A stretch of 64,000 bases of DNA from NCBI GenBank assembly GCA_021555105.2, contig CP134604.1:2108001-2172000 (forward strand), given 5' to 3'. A model generated the notes under the pieces. It worked only from the letters and a program-made list of their open reading frames with translations. It was not told the origin of the DNA and ran no database searches. Each line of letters begins with the position of its first letter. The first letter of the stretch is position 1. Origin of the DNA: Thalassospiraceae bacterium LMO-JJ14. GTDB lineage: Bacteria > Pseudomonadota > Alphaproteobacteria > Rhodospirillales > Casp-alpha2. A program made the position numbers and the translations under genes. This document shows positions 37,304-48,257 of this stretch, one piece after another.

Positions 37304-38515
37304 ATGACTTCAAGCGCAAATAACGCCGCAAAGGACCCGATCGTCATCGTCGGCGCCGCCCGCACTCCGATGGGCGGTTTTCAGGGCAGCCTGTCCGACA
37401 TGAGTGCCCCCGAACTGGGTGGCGCCGCGATCCGCGCCGCCGTCGCGCGCGCCGGGGTGAAGCCGGAAGAAATCGAAGACGTTGTGATGGGACTTTGTCT
37501 GTTCGCCGGCCTCAAGCAGGCCCCCGCAAGACAGGCCGCGCACGCCGCCGGACTGCCGTGGTCGACCGGCTGCACGACGCTGTCGAAGATGTGCGGCTCG
37601 GCGATGAAGGCGACGATGCTGGCGCACGACAACATCATCGCCGGTGCGCACGACATCATGGTCGCGGGCGGTATGGAGAGTATGTCCAACGCACCTTACA
37701 TCCTGCCGAAGGCGCGCAAGGGTTACCGGCTCGGTCATGGCGACCAGGTCAAGGACCACATGTTCCTGGACGGGCTCGAGGATGCCTATGACGAAGGCCG
37801 CCTGATGGGAACCTTCGCCGAGGACACCGCGACGCATTACCAGTTCACCCGCGAGCAGCAGGATGATTTTGCCATCGAAAGTCTGACCCGCGCCAAGAAG
37901 GCCATCGACGACGGCACCTTCGAAAGCGAGATCGAGGCGGTCACCGTCAAAACCCGTAAGGGCGATGTCGAGGTTACGACCGACGAGCAACCGCACAACG
38001 CCAACATCGACAAGATCCCGCAGCTCAAACCCGCCTTCAGGAAAGACGGTACGGTGACGCCCGCCAACTCGTCGTCGATTTCCGACGGCGCGGCGGCGCT
38101 GGTGCTGATGCGCCTCAGCGAAGCCGAGAAGAGGGGGCTGACGCCGCTGGCAAAAATTGCCGCGCACGCCACGCACGCGCAGGAACCGGCGTGGTTCACC
38201 ACCGCGCCGATCGGTTCCATCGAGAAGGTGCTGGCCAAGGCCGGTTGGGAAAAGAACGACGTCGACCTGTTCGAAATCAACGAGGCGTTTGCCGTCGTCG
38301 CCATGGCGGCGATGCGCGATCTCGATCTGCCGCATGACATGGTCAACGTCCACGGCGGCGCCTGTGCGCTCGGCCATCCGGTCGGCGCATCGGGTGCGCG
38401 CATCATCGTCACGCTGATGAACGCGCTCAGGAAATACGACCTGAAGAAGGGGGTCGCGTCGCTGTGCATCGGCGGCGGCGAAGCGACCGCGGTCGCCATC
38501 GAAAGGCTCAACTGA
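37304..38515 (+). CDS. Acetyl-CoA acetyltransferase / thiolase
   Basis: The 403-residue thiolase has nucleophile Cys97 (SKMCGSAMKA) and the C-terminal NVHGGACALGHPVGASGARI and CIGGGEATAVAIE motifs. Such enzymes cleave acetoacetyl-CoA to two acetyl-CoA or run the reverse. In this locus it may process acetoacetyl-CoA formed after HMG-CoA lyase. The ATG at 37304 has AGGAGC upstream; an in-frame ATG at 37265 lacks one. Its stop overlaps the RidA start. Confidence 0.93.
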   Translation: MTSSANNAAKDPIVIVGAARTPMGGFQGSLSDMSAPELGGAAIRAAVARAGVKPEEIEDVVMGLCLFAGLKQAPARQAAHAAGLPWSTGCTTLSKMCGSAMKATMLAHDNIIAGAHDIMVAGGMESMSNAPYILPKARKGYRLGHGDQVKDHMFLDGLEDAYDEGRLMGTFAEDTATHYQFTREQQDDFAIESLTRAKKAIDDGTFESEIEAVTVKTRKGDVEVTTDEQPHNANIDKIPQLKPAFRKDGTVTPANSSSISDGAAALVLMRLSEAEKRGLTPLAKIAAHATHAQEPAWFTTAPIGSIEKVLAKAGWEKNDVDLFEINEAFAVVAMAAMRDLDLPHDMVNVHGGACALGHPVGASGARIIVTLMNALRKYDLKKGVASLCIGGGEATAVAIERLN

Positions 38516-38901
38516 TGACACGGAAACTGATTTCGTCCGGTTCGGAATTCGAGCAAAAGATCGGCTATTCCCGCGCCGTCGTCGATGGCGAGTGGGTGTT
38601 CGTGTCCGGCACCACCGGGTTCGATTATGCCGCCGGGACGATCTCAGACGATCCGGCGGAGCAGACCCGCCAGACGATCCGCAACATCGAGGCCGCGTTG
38701 GCGCAAGCCGGGGCCTCGCTGGCCGATGTGGTACGCGCCAATTACATTATCGTCGATGCGAACGACTGGCCGAACATCTATCCGGCGCTTGGCGAAGCCT
38801 TCGGCGATATCCGTCCGGCAGCGACGGCGATCATTGCCGGACTGGTCGATCCGCGCATGAAGGTCGAGATCGAGGTGACGGCGAAGAAAAGTGACGAATA
38901 G
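38515..38901 (+). CDS. RidA/YjgF-family protein
   Basis: The 128-residue protein resembles RidA, the enamine/imine deaminase family: YSRAVVDGEWVFVSGTTGFDYAAG, EQTRQTIRNIEAALAQAGASLADVVR and the C-terminal RPAATAIIAGLVDPRMKVEIEVTAKK. The Arg that binds substrate carboxylate in RidA has a candidate (DPRMKVEIE). Many members of the family have other roles. It begins within the thiolase stop codon and is probably coupled to it. Confidence 0.88.
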   Translation: MTRKLISSGSEFEQKIGYSRAVVDGEWVFVSGTTGFDYAAGTISDDPAEQTRQTIRNIEAALAQAGASLADVVRANYIIVDANDWPNIYPALGEAFGDIRPAATAIIAGLVDPRMKVEIEVTAKKSDE

Positions 38902-38904
38902 AAA

Positions 38905-39079
38905 AAATCGTCATCCCGGGCTCGACGGCTCTCCAAATCTTCGATTTGGTCAGAGACGTCAGTGACCCGGGACCCATTTCAGAAGCAAGGCATTTCAGCG
39001 CCATGGGTCCCGGATCGTAACCCTCACTCCCGTAACCCTTCGGATTACGGGCTCGGCTAACGTCCGGGATGACGGGTAA
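38905..39079. repeat. Intergenic repeat with GTCATCCCGG inverted ends
   Basis: The 211-base gap between RidA and SDR genes starts with GTCATCCCGG near 38909 and ends with CCGGGATGAC near 39062-39071, making long inverted ends. Inside are further inverted pieces (CCAAATCTTCGATTTGG near 38935; CCGTAACCCTTCGGATTACGG near 39031). This resembles dispersed palindromic intergenic elements of alphaproteobacteria. It contains no gene. Confidence 0.75.
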
Positions 39080-39113
39080 GTTGAAGACGACGACTAAAAA
39101 AGGGGAGAGTTAA

Positions 39114-39797
39114 ATGCCAACCGTTCTGATCACCGGTGCCAACCGCGGTCTCGGGCTTGAGTTTGCGAAACAGTATGCCGCCGACGGCTGGTCCGTCATT
39201 GCCACGTGCCGTAACCCGATCGGCGTCGGCGAGTTGGCTCAGATCGAAGGCGACATCGCGGTCTATGGGCTGGATGTGCTTTCCGATGCCTCCATCAACC
39301 GTTTCGTGCAGGACCTGGACGGGCGCGCCATCGATGTGCTGATCAACAATGCCGGGGTTTACGGGCCGAAGCCGGTCAAGGCCGCCGACGTTACCGTCGC
39401 CGACTGGACGCCGGTCATGCAGACCAACGCCATGGCGCCGCTGCTGGTGGCGCGCGCGTTGCTGCCCAATGTGCAGAAAGGCGAACGCAAGTTGATCGTC
39501 AATATCTCGTCGATCATGGCCTCCATCGAACAGGGTTCGGGGCCGAGTGAATACATCTATCGCTCGTCGAAGACGGCGCTCAATATGGTGATGGCGTGTT
39601 ATGCCGAGGAAATCGCCGAGACCGGTGTTGCCGTGACGATGTTCCATCCGGGCTGGGTGCAGACCGACATGGGCGGGCCGAGCGCGACGCTGACGCCGAC
39701 GGAAAGCATTTCGCATCTGCGCGCGTCCATCGAAAAGCTGAGCTTCGCCGATACCGGCAAGTTCTTTAACTACGACGGCACGCCGCTGCCGTGGTGA
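39114..39797 (+). CDS. SDR-family oxidoreductase (C-factor-like)
   Basis: The 227-residue short-chain dehydrogenase has the cofactor motif TGANRGLG near residues 7-14 and the NNAG motif. The catalytic Ser-Tyr-Lys appear in NISSIM and in YIYRSSK. The C-terminal FHPGWVQTDMGGPSA resembles the C-factor/sniffer type SDRs. Its substrate is unknown. GGGGAGAG precedes the ATG. It is isolated between two intergenic repeats. Confidence 0.88.
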   Translation: MPTVLITGANRGLGLEFAKQYAADGWSVIATCRNPIGVGELAQIEGDIAVYGLDVLSDASINRFVQDLDGRAIDVLINNAGVYGPKPVKAADVTVADWTPVMQTNAMAPLLVARALLPNVQKGERKLIVNISSIMASIEQGSGPSEYIYRSSKTALNMVMACYAEEIAETGVAVTMFHPGWVQTDMGGPSATLTPTESISHLRASIEKLSFADTGKFFNYDGTPLPW

Positions 39798-39802
39798 GGA
39801 TT

Positions 39803-39918
39803 GCCCCCTCTCCCGGCGCTTCGCGCCACCCTCTCCCGAGGGAGAGGGGCGCCAGTAATTCCCTCTCCCTGGGGAGAGGGAGGGGCCCGCGTGCATCAGC
39901 ACGTGGGAAGGAGAGGGG
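39803..39918. repeat. Intergenic CCCTCTCCC repeat, copy 1
   Basis: The gap between SDR and acyl-CoA dehydrogenase genes holds CCCCTCTCCCGGCGCTTCGC and CCACCCTCTCCC, the reverse GGGAGAGGGG, then CCCTCTCCC-TGGGGAGAGGG. Near-identical units recur at 41076-41178 and, inverted, at 49396-49479. It contains no gene. Confidence 0.8.
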
Positions 39919-39933
39919 AATGAAAGTGAACAA

Positions 39934-41070
39934 ATGCACCTGACCGAAGAACAGAGGATGATCATGGAGACGGCCCGCGACTTCGCGCGCGAGCGGCTGG
40001 CGCCGGGCGCGGGTGTGCGCGACCGCACCGCGGCGTTTCCGAAAGACGAGCTGGCCGAGATGGGCGCGCTCGGTTTCTTGGGGATGCTGACACCGGAAGC
40101 GTGGGGCGGATCGGAAACGGGGATGATCGCGCACGCGCTGGCGATGGAGGAAATCGCCTACGGTGACGGTGCGGTGTCGACGATCATGAGCGTGCACAAC
40201 GGTGTCGGCCAGAAGCCGATTGCCGATTTCGGCTCCGACGCGCTCAAGGAAAAATATTTGCGCCCGCTGGCCCAGGGCAAGATGCTCGGCGCGTTCGCCT
40301 TGAGCGAACCCGAAGCCGGATCCGACGCCGCCGCGATCCGTACCCGCGCCGTCAGGGACGGCAATCATTTCGTGCTTAACGGCACCAAGCAGTTCATCAC
40401 GTCCGGCAAGAACGGCGACCTGGCGGTGGTGTTCGCCGTCACCGATCCCGACGCCGGACGCAAGGGGATCTCGGCGTTCGTCGTGCCGACGGACACCGAG
40501 GGCTACACCGTCACCGGTATCGAAAAGAAAATGGGCCAGCGCTGTTCCGATACGGCGCAGATTACCTTCAACGACTGCCGCCTGACGCCGGATCATATGC
40601 TTGGCGAGGAAGGGCAGGGCTATCGTATCGCGCTGTCGAATCTGGAAGGCGGGCGCATCGGTATCGCCGCGCAGGCTGTCGGCATGGCGCGCGCCGCGCT
40701 CGACTGTGCCGTCGATTATGCGAAAGAGCGCCAGAGTTTCGGCAAACCGATCATGGAGCATCAGGCGGTCGGCCACCGGCTGGCCGATCTGGCAACCCAG
40801 GTAGAAGCCGCAAGGCTGATGTATCTGAACGCGGCACGTCTGCGCGAGGCCGGTGAGCCGTGTTTGAAGGAGGCGTCGATGGCCAAGCTGTTCGCGTCCG
40901 AAATGGCGGAGCGGGTCTGTTCCGGCGCCATGCAGACGCTGGGTGGGTACGGCTATGTCGAGGATTTCCCCATCGAACGCATCTGCCGCGATGTCCGCGT
41001 CTGTCAGATCTACGAAGGCACGTCCGATGTGCAGCGTATGGTCATCGCCCGCACGCTGGGGGAAGGGTGA
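39934..41070 (+). CDS. Acyl-CoA dehydrogenase (short/medium-chain type)
   Basis: The 378-residue FAD enzyme has [21 protein letters not shown], the substrate-binding region [13 protein letters not shown] and the C-terminal catalytic base Glu361 in [16 protein letters not shown]. The YEGT motif marks the butyryl/medium-chain or isobutyryl/2-methylbutyryl group and distinguishes it from ivd at 35566. A role in valine, isoleucine or short-chain fatty-acid oxidation fits the locus but is not proven. It is bounded by intergenic repeats on both sides. Confidence 0.92.
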   Translation: MHLTEEQRMIMETARDFARERLAPGAGVRDRTAAFPKDELAEMGALGFLGMLTPEAWGGSETGMIAHALAMEEIAYGDGAVSTIMSVHNGVGQKPIADFGSDALKEKYLRPLAQGKMLGAFALSEPEAGSDAAAIRTRAVRDGNHFVLNGTKQFITSGKNGDLAVVFAVTDPDAGRKGISAFVVPTDTEGYTVTGIEKKMGQRCSDTAQITFNDCRLTPDHMLGEEGQGYRIALSNLEGGRIGIAAQAVGMARAALDCAVDYAKERQSFGKPIMEHQAVGHRLADLATQVEAARLMYLNAARLREAGEPCLKEASMAKLFASEMAERVCSGAMQTLGGYGYVEDFPIERICRDVRVCQIYEGTSDVQRMVIARTLGEG

Positions 41071-41075
41071 TGCAA

Positions 41076-41178
41076 TGCCCCCTCTCCCGGCTCACTACGT
41101 TCGCCACCCTCTCCCAAGGGAGAGGGGTGATGAGACGAGAGTTCCCTCTCCCTTGGGAGAGGGGCAGGGAGAGGGGCT
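41076..41178. repeat. Intergenic CCCTCTCCC repeat, copy 2
   Basis: It carries the same arrangement as at 39803: CCCCCTCTCCCGG, CGCCACCCTCTCCC, GGGAGAGGGG, then CCCTCTCCC-TTGGGAGAGGGG. The middle has CTCACTACGTT in place of CGCTTCGCG. It directly follows the acyl-CoA dehydrogenase stop. Confidence 0.8.
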
Positions 41179-41196
41179 TAAATTTATAAGGAGCGC

Positions 41197-41228
41197 AAAT
41201 GCCAAATCCCGTTGAGTTCTATTTCGAT
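41197..41228 (+). repeat. 32-bp direct repeat, left copy
   Basis: The 32 bases are identical to 41757-41788 and encode the first residues of the downstream isomerase gene (MPNPVEFYFD). AAGGAG lies seven bases before the ATG of this copy, so it looks like the original gene start. The reading frame stops a few codons later. It marks the left border of the inserted GxxExxY segment. Confidence 0.9.
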
Positions 41229-41756
41229 GCCTGATGATCTCAACGCGATGGACTTGGCATGGTAAAGGAAACGCAAAGGCCGCAAAGAGACGCAATGGAC
41301 GCGAAGAAAAATGAAAGAGAAAATTTGGAAGGCATTGCGTCATCGGTTGTCGATGCGGCATTGAAAGTCCACTCCGCGTTGGGCCCCGGGTTATTAGAAG
41401 ATGTGTATGAGAAATGCTTGGCAATGGAATTGCAGAAACGGGGATATAAAGTCGAGAGGCAGGTAGCAGTGCCGGTAGAATATGAGGGCGCTTTCTTTGA
41501 AACAGGATACCGGCTGGATTTGTTGATTGATGAGTCGTTTGTGGTCGAGGTAAAGGCCGTAGAAAAGATGATGCCCGTGTATCTTGCGCAGATTCTGACC
41601 TATCTGCGTCTGGGAAAGATGAAGCTTGGTTTGTTATTGAATTTTAATGTCCCGAAAATGCGGGATGGAATCAGAAGGGTCGTGAATGACCTGTAGCTTT
41701 GCGCGCTTGGCGCTTTCCTTCGCGTTCTTCGCGTTTCCTAATATTGACTGAGGTAA
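41229..41756 (+). mobile_element. Inserted GxxExxY segment between 32-bp direct repeats
   Basis: The segment separates two copies of the isomerase gene start. Inside it GGAAACGCAAAGGCCGCAAAG (from 41267) and the 3' end GCGTTCTTCGCGTTTCC (to 41738) form imperfect inverted ends around one gene. No transposase is encoded. The structure indicates insertion or duplication at the start of the isomerase gene, with gene function kept by the right-hand copy; the mechanism is unknown. Confidence 0.65.
41259..41696 (+). CDS. GxxExxY protein
   Basis: The 145-residue protein has the family motif in GPGLLEDVYEKCLAMEL. The later part resembles a PD-(D/E)xK nuclease core: YRLDLLIDESFVVEVKAVEKM shows Asp, Glu-x-Lys in the right order. 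The family is widespread and of unproven function. An internal ATG at 41295 is an alternative start; the first 12 residues come from the terminal repeat of the element. Base composition is lower in GC than its neighbours, in line with recent acquisition. Confidence 0.85.
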   Translation: MVKETQRPQRDAMDAKKNERENLEGIASSVVDAALKVHSALGPGLLEDVYEKCLAMELQKRGYKVERQVAVPVEYEGAFFETGYRLDLLIDESFVVEVKAVEKMMPVYLAQILTYLRLGKMKLGLLLNFNVPKMRDGIRRVVNDL

Positions 41757-41788
41757 AAATGCCAAATCCCGTTGAGTTCTATTTCGAT
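41757..41788 (+). repeat. 32-bp direct repeat, right copy
   Basis: The 32 bases are identical to 41197-41228. This copy forms the actual 5' end of the intact isomerase gene, with GAGGTAAA as ribosome binding site supplied by the inserted segment. Confidence 0.9.
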
Positions 41789-42361
41789 TTTTCGTCGCCG
41801 TATGCGTATTTCGCGGCGCAGCAGATCGACAAGCTGGTCGAAGGCTTTGGGCGCGAATGCGTGTGGCGCCCCTACATGATGGGCGTGGCGATGAAGAATA
41901 CCGGCGCCGAGCCGTTGGTGAACTATCCGGTCAAAGGTGAGTACTGCAAGAACGACTGGGCGCGACTGGCGCGGTTTCAGGAACTGAATTGGTCCATGCC
42001 GGAAAAGTTCCCGTTCGCCGCCATCGCGCCATCGCGCGCATTTTACTGGATGAACGACAAGGACCCGGCCAAGGCGAAGGCATTCGCCTGGGATTGCCTG
42101 GAGACGTATTTCGGCAGAGGTGAGGATATTTCCTCGAAAGACGCCGTTGCCGCCATTGCGGCAAAGCAGGGTTTCACCGAAGATGAAGTACTAAAGGCAC
42201 TCGACGACGAAAGCGTCAAAGAACGATTGAAGGACGAAACCCAGGCAGCCATCGACAAGGGCGTCTTCGGATCGCCGTTCTTTATCGTCGACGGTGAAGG
42301 TTTCTGGGGCGCGGACCGTTTGTGGATGGTCAAACGCTGGCTCAGGGCCGGTGGTTGGTAA
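41759..42361 (+). CDS. 2-hydroxychromene-2-carboxylate isomerase family protein (DsbA-like)
   Basis: The 200-residue thioredoxin-fold protein has FYFDFSSPYAYFAAQQID at the N-terminus, where kappa-class glutathione transferases and HCCA isomerases bind glutathione through Ser. GVFGSPFFIVDGEGFWGADRLWMV lies near the C-terminus. HCCA isomerase acts in naphthalene breakdown, but many members occur in fatty-acid and CoA contexts, as here. Its start is duplicated upstream at 41199. Confidence 0.88.
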   Translation: MPNPVEFYFDFSSPYAYFAAQQIDKLVEGFGRECVWRPYMMGVAMKNTGAEPLVNYPVKGEYCKNDWARLARFQELNWSMPEKFPFAAIAPSRAFYWMNDKDPAKAKAFAWDCLETYFGRGEDISSKDAVAAIAAKQGFTEDEVLKALDDESVKERLKDETQAAIDKGVFGSPFFIVDGEGFWGADRLWMVKRWLRAGGW

Positions 42362-42380
42362 CAAAGGAAAAGAAAGACAT

Positions 42381-42794
42381 ATGACGAAGAAGTTTAAAAA
42401 AGGCATTCAGGATCTGGTCGCCGAAGCGGAAGCCGCCATCGAGACGATCTCGCTGGAAGACGCCATTGCCCGGCACGGGTCGGACGACCTGATGTTTGTC
42501 GATGTGCGCGATGTTCGCGAACTGGAACGCGACGGCATGATCCCGGGCGCGTATCACGTGCCACGCGGCATGGCCGAATTCTGGTTCGATCCGGGCAGCC
42601 CGTACTTCAAGGAAGCGCTGGGCGACGAGAACAAGACGTACGTGCTGTATTGCGCGGCGGCGTGGCGCTCGGCACTGACGGCGAAGACGCTGAAGGACAT
42701 GGGCATGGAAAATGCCGTGCAGTTTGCCGAAGGGTTCAAGGCCTGGAAAGAGGCCGGCGGTCCGGTCGGCGTGAAAGAGAAAAAAGACGCCTGA
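42381..42794 (+). CDS. Rhodanese-like domain protein
   Basis: The 137-residue protein is a single rhodanese domain with [25 protein letters not shown] and active-site Cys91 in [15 protein letters not shown]. The loop CAAAWRS is longer than six residues only by interpretation, so sulfurtransferase activity is likely but not certain. It is 19 bases after the isomerase gene and 44 bases before mccB, suggesting one transcript. Confidence 0.88.
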   Translation: MTKKFKKGIQDLVAEAEAAIETISLEDAIARHGSDDLMFVDVRDVRELERDGMIPGAYHVPRGMAEFWFDPGSPYFKEALGDENKTYVLYCAAAWRSALTAKTLKDMGMENAVQFAEGFKAWKEAGGPVGVKEKKDA

Positions 42795-42838
42795 CACGTC
42801 GCGCAATCGACGCCAGGGGACATCGCGGGGAACATCGA

Positions 42839-44446
<1,608 letters not shown>

Positions 44447-44495
44447 TCGATGTCGGCGAACCGGCACGCAACGCGAATAAAAAGGGATGAAAGAC

Positions 44496-45299
44496 ATGGC
44501 CAAAAATACGACAGCGCCCCTGATCACAGAAATCTCCGGGCGTGGCGTCGCCACGATTACGCTGCGCCGCCCGGACATTCACAACGCCTTCGATGACGAA
44601 TTGATTGAACGCCTGCGCCGGGAACTACAGGGGCTGAACAACGATCCCGTGGTGCGTGTCGTCGTGCTCGCGGCCGAGGGGAAAAGCTTTTCCGCCGGCG
44701 CCGATCTGAACTGGATGAAGCGCATGGCTGAATACGAGCGCGCCGAGAACCTCGAAGACGCCAAGAACCTCGGCAAGCTGATGGCGACGCTTTACCGTAT
44801 GCGCCAGCCGACGGTGGCCGTGGTGCAGGGGGCGGCATACGGCGGCGGTGTTGGGCTGGTCGCGGCGTGCAACATCGCCATTGCCTCGGACGCTGCGCAT
44901 TTCTGCCTGTCGGAAGTGCGTCTCGGTCTGATCCCGGCGGTGATCGGTCCGTATGTCATCGAGGCCATGGGCGAGCGCCAGGCGATGCGATACATGCTGA
45001 CGGCGGAAAAGTTTTCGGCCAAGGACGCGATGCGGCTCGGCCTCGTGCACGATGTCGTTCCCGCTGACGTTTTGCAGGACCGCCGTAACGAAATCGTCGA
45101 GGACCTATTGAAGGGCGGGCCGAAGGCGCTCACCGAGATCAAGAATCTGGTTTCCTACATCACCAATTCGGCGACGCAGGACGAAAAGGTCGTGCGCGAT
45201 ACCGCCGGGCATATCGCCCGTGTGCGCGCCACCGAGGAAGGGCAGGAGGGTGTCGCCGCCTTCCTTGAGAAGCGCAAGGCGAAGTGGGTGAAGGATTAA
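44496..45299 (+). CDS. liuC: Enoyl-CoA hydratase/isomerase, probable methylglutaconyl-CoA hydratase
   Basis: The 267-residue crotonase-family protein has the oxyanion segments GKSFSAGADLNWMKRM and QGAAYGGGVGLVAACNIAIAS, with SEVRLGLIPAVIGPYV. It lies between mccB and mccA, the normal place of methylglutaconyl-CoA hydratase, which forms HMG-CoA. AAAGGGATG sits about nine bases before the ATG at 44496, which is preferred to the in-frame ATG at 44487 that overlaps that site. Confidence 0.92.
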   Translation: MAKNTTAPLITEISGRGVATITLRRPDIHNAFDDELIERLRRELQGLNNDPVVRVVVLAAEGKSFSAGADLNWMKRMAEYERAENLEDAKNLGKLMATLYRMRQPTVAVVQGAAYGGGVGLVAACNIAIASDAAHFCLSEVRLGLIPAVIGPYVIEAMGERQAMRYMLTAEKFSAKDAMRLGLVHDVVPADVLQDRRNEIVEDLLKGGPKALTEIKNLVSYITNSATQDEKVVRDTAGHIARVRATEEGQEGVAAFLEKRKAKWVKD

Positions 45300-45302
45300 T
45301 CC

Positions 45303-47315
45303 GTGAACGCACGTCCGCACATCAAGCGTCTGCTGATCGCCAACCGGGGCGAGATCGCGTGCCGCGTCATTTCAACGGCGCGTGCGCTCGGCATCTCGAC
45401 CGTTGCCGTCTATTCCGATGCCGATACGAACGCACGCCATGTGCGCCTCGCCGATATCGCTGTGCGCATCGGCCCCGGTCCGGCGTCGGAAAGTTATCTG
45501 AAAAGCGATGCGGTGCTGGCGGCGGCGATCGAAAGCGGCAGCGATGCGGTGCATCCGGGCTATGGCTTCATGTCGGAAAATGCCGAGTTCGCAGAGGCCG
45601 TCGAGAAGGCCGGGCTGATCTTTGTCGGCCCGCCGGCGCCCGCGATCCGCGCCATGGGCTCCAAATCGGCGTCGAAGCAACTGATGCAGAAAGCGGGCGT
45701 GCCGCTGGTGCCGGGCTATCACGGCGCCAGGCAGGATACGAAGACACTTGTCAAAGCCGCCCTCGACATCGGCTTTCCGGTCCTGGTCAAGGCCTCGGCG
45801 GGTGGCGGCGGTAAGGGCATGCGGGTCGTCAAAAGCGAGGCCCGGCTTGTAGACGCCATCGAAGGCGCGAAACGCGAGGCCAAGTCGTCGTTCGGCGATG
45901 CGCGCCTGATGATCGAGAAATATCTCGCCAAGGCGCGTCACGTCGAGGTGCAGGTTTTCGGCGACACGCACGGCAACTATGTGCACCTGTTCGAGCGCGA
46001 CTGTTCCCTGCAACGCCGCCACCAGAAAGTGATCGAGGAAGCCCCCGCGCCGGGCATGACGAAATCGCTCAGGGACGCCATGGGCGAGGCGGCGGTGAAC
46101 GCGGCCCGCGCCGTCGATTATGTCGGCGCCGGGACGGTCGAGTTTCTGCTCGCCGGCAAGGACTTCTATTTCATCGAGATGAACACCCGTCTGCAGGTCG
46201 AGCACCCGGTCACCGAAGCCATCACCGGGTGCGATCTGGTGGCGTGGCAGTTGCAGGTCGCGGCGGGCGGCACGCTGCCGATGGGACAGGACGATCTGGC
46301 CATCGACGGGCATGCCTTCGAGGCGCGTCTCTATGCCGAAGATCCGGACAAAAATTATCTGCCGCAGACCGGGACGCTGAAACATCTGAAATTCTCCGCC
46401 GCGCCGGGCGTGCGCATCGACACCGGCATCGAGCAGGGCGACAGCGTTTCCGTGCACTACGATCCGATGATCGCCAAGATCATCGTGCACGGGGCGGACC
46501 GCGCCGACGCGCTGGCGAAATTACAGGTGGCACTCGCCGGGACGCAGATCGCCGGACTGGAAACCAATCTCGATTTCCTGCTCGGCATCTCGATGCACGA
46601 CAAGTTCCGGACGGCGAAGATCGATACCGGCTGGCTCGACCGCATGAAGCCGCCGCAGCTCGGCTGGCGCAGGCTGCGCATAGCCGATACGACGTCTTTG
46701 GCGCTGGCCGCGCTGCATGTGATCCGCGAACGCGGCGTAGCTGCCTGCAAGCGCGCCGCCGGTTCGGGCGATCCGTATTCGCCGTGGTTCCGCACCGACG
46801 GCTGGCGGCTGATCGACCGCGGCCATCAGGACGTTTTTCTGCGCGATGCCGCCGATGACGATGAGCCGTATCTGGTCACGGCCAAGGCGCGTCGAGAAGG
46901 CGGCTACGAGATGATCATCGGCGAGGAAAGCGTTGCCTGCGAACTGTTGGACGACGGCCGCGCCGTCATCGACGGCGTGCGCAGGACCGCCGACGTGGCG
47001 CACACCGGGGACCGGCTGTGCGTGTTCCACGAAGCCGGGCGTTGCGTCTTTACGCTGTTCGATCCGGCCGAGGCGGCGGCTGAGGAAACAGACAGCGGTG
47101 GCGATCTGACGGCGCCGATGCCGGGCAAGGTGACGCACGTGCACGTCAAGGCCGGGGCCGCCGTGAAGCGCGGGCAGCCGCTCTTGGTCCTGGAAGCCAT
47201 GAAGATGGAGCACACCATCGCCGCACCCGCCGACGGCACCGTCACCGAGCTACGCTGCCGGGCCGGCGATCAGGTCGACGACGGCGTCGCCCTTGTCATC
47301 TTCGAGGCGTCCTGA
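45303..47315 (+). CDS. mccA: 3-methylcrotonyl-CoA carboxylase alpha subunit
   Basis: The 670-residue protein has a biotin carboxylase domain ([50 protein letters not shown]). A middle BT-type domain and a C-terminal biotinyl domain with Lys634 in EAMKMEHT follow. It starts with GTG, three bases after the hydratase stop. It resembles pccA at 27045 in layout, but its neighbours are the other leucine-degradation genes, so the methylcrotonyl-CoA assignment rests mainly on context. Confidence 0.93.
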   Translation: MNARPHIKRLLIANRGEIACRVISTARALGISTVAVYSDADTNARHVRLADIAVRIGPGPASESYLKSDAVLAAAIESGSDAVHPGYGFMSENAEFAEAVEKAGLIFVGPPAPAIRAMGSKSASKQLMQKAGVPLVPGYHGARQDTKTLVKAALDIGFPVLVKASAGGGGKGMRVVKSEARLVDAIEGAKREAKSSFGDARLMIEKYLAKARHVEVQVFGDTHGNYVHLFERDCSLQRRHQKVIEEAPAPGMTKSLRDAMGEAAVNAARAVDYVGAGTVEFLLAGKDFYFIEMNTRLQVEHPVTEAITGCDLVAWQLQVAAGGTLPMGQDDLAIDGHAFEARLYAEDPDKNYLPQTGTLKHLKFSAAPGVRIDTGIEQGDSVSVHYDPMIAKIIVHGADRADALAKLQVALAGTQIAGLETNLDFLLGISMHDKFRTAKIDTGWLDRMKPPQLGWRRLRIADTTSLALAALHVIRERGVAACKRAAGSGDPYSPWFRTDGWRLIDRGHQDVFLRDAADDDEPYLVTAKARREGGYEMIIGEESVACELLDDGRAVIDGVRRTADVAHTGDRLCVFHEAGRCVFTLFDPAEAAAEETDSGGDLTAPMPGKVTHVHVKAGAAVKRGQPLLVLEAMKMEHTIAAPADGTVTELRCRAGDQVDDGVALVIFEAS

Positions 47316-47332
47316 GAGAATCCGGTCCAATC

Positions 47333-48247
47333 ATGAAACTGCCCTCACACGTCAAGATCGTCGATGTCGGCCCCCGCGACGGGCTGCAGAACCACCCCGA
47401 CACGGTGCCGCTGGAAACCAAGATCGAGCTGGTCGAACGCCTCGCCGACGCCGGTCTTTCAGTGGTCGAGGCGGGCGCCTTCGTATCGCCGAAATGGGTG
47501 CCGCAGATGGCCGACACGGCAGAGCTGATGACGCGGATCAAACGCAAACCCGGTGTTTCGTATCCGGTTCTGGTGCCGAACATGAAGGGCTACGCGGCGG
47601 CCAAGGACGCGGGCGCAGACGAGATCGCCATTTTCGGCGCCGCCACCGAGACGTTCTCGCAAAAGAACATCAACTGTTCGATCGCCGAGAGCCTTGAGCG
47701 CTTCCGCCCGGTCGCGGAAGCGGCGCTGACCGACGGCATCAAGGTGCGGGGTTATATTTCCTGCGTCCTCGGCTGCCCGTATGAAGGCGACGTCGCGCCC
47801 GCCGCGGTCGCGGATGTGGCCCGCGCGCTCGACGAAATGGGCTGCTACGAGGTTTCGCTCGGCGACACCATCGGCACCGGTACACCGGCAAAGGCGCAGG
47901 CGATGATCGAGGCCGTGGCCAAAGAAATTCCGGTCGCGCGGCTCGGCGCGCACTTCCACGATACCTATGGCCAGGCGCTGGCCAATCTGCTCGCCGTGAT
48001 GCAGTTGGGCGTCGCCGTCATCGATACCGCCGTGGCCGGGTTGGGCGGATGCCCGTATGCCAAGGGGGCCAGCGGTAACGTCGCCACCGAGGATGTGGTC
48101 TACATGCTCGACGGGCTGGGCATCGAAACCGGCATCGATCTTGAAAAACTGCTGGCGGCGAGCCGCTTCATTTCCGACGCCATCGGGCGGGCGCCGGCGT
48201 CCAAGGTGGCGCTGGCCCGCATCGGCGCGGACGCCGCCGCCGAATGA
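47333..48247 (+). CDS. mvaB: Hydroxymethylglutaryl-CoA lyase
   Basis: The 304-residue TIM-barrel enzyme cleaves HMG-CoA to acetyl-CoA and acetoacetate, the last step of leucine breakdown. It has the N-terminal [12 protein letters not shown], metal-binding [13 protein letters not shown] and the signature [24 protein letters not shown] with the catalytic Cys. It starts 17 bases after mccA and completes the liu pathway in the window. Confidence 0.95.
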   Translation: MKLPSHVKIVDVGPRDGLQNHPDTVPLETKIELVERLADAGLSVVEAGAFVSPKWVPQMADTAELMTRIKRKPGVSYPVLVPNMKGYAAAKDAGADEIAIFGAATETFSQKNINCSIAESLERFRPVAEAALTDGIKVRGYISCVLGCPYEGDVAPAAVADVARALDEMGCYEVSLGDTIGTGTPAKAQAMIEAVAKEIPVARLGAHFHDTYGQALANLLAVMQLGVAVIDTAVAGLGGCPYAKGASGNVATEDVVYMLDGLGIETGIDLEKLLAASRFISDAIGRAPASKVALARIGADAAAE

Positions 48248-48257
48248 GCGCGAATAA

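Noticed and set aside
37310-38521. 403-codon minus-strand frame opposite the thiolase
   Set aside because: It is a shadow of the thiolase gene, with composition-biased His/Arg/Asp-rich translation and no motifs.
45372-46490. 372-codon minus-strand frame opposite mccA
   Set aside because: It is a shadow of mccA; its translation mirrors the one opposite pccA, as expected from homologous sense genes.
45303-47315. Second propionyl-CoA carboxylase alpha subunit instead of MccA
   Set aside because: The sequence alone does not exclude it, but adjacency to mccB, the hydratase and HMG-CoA lyase fits methylcrotonyl-CoA carboxylase, and a separate pccA is present.
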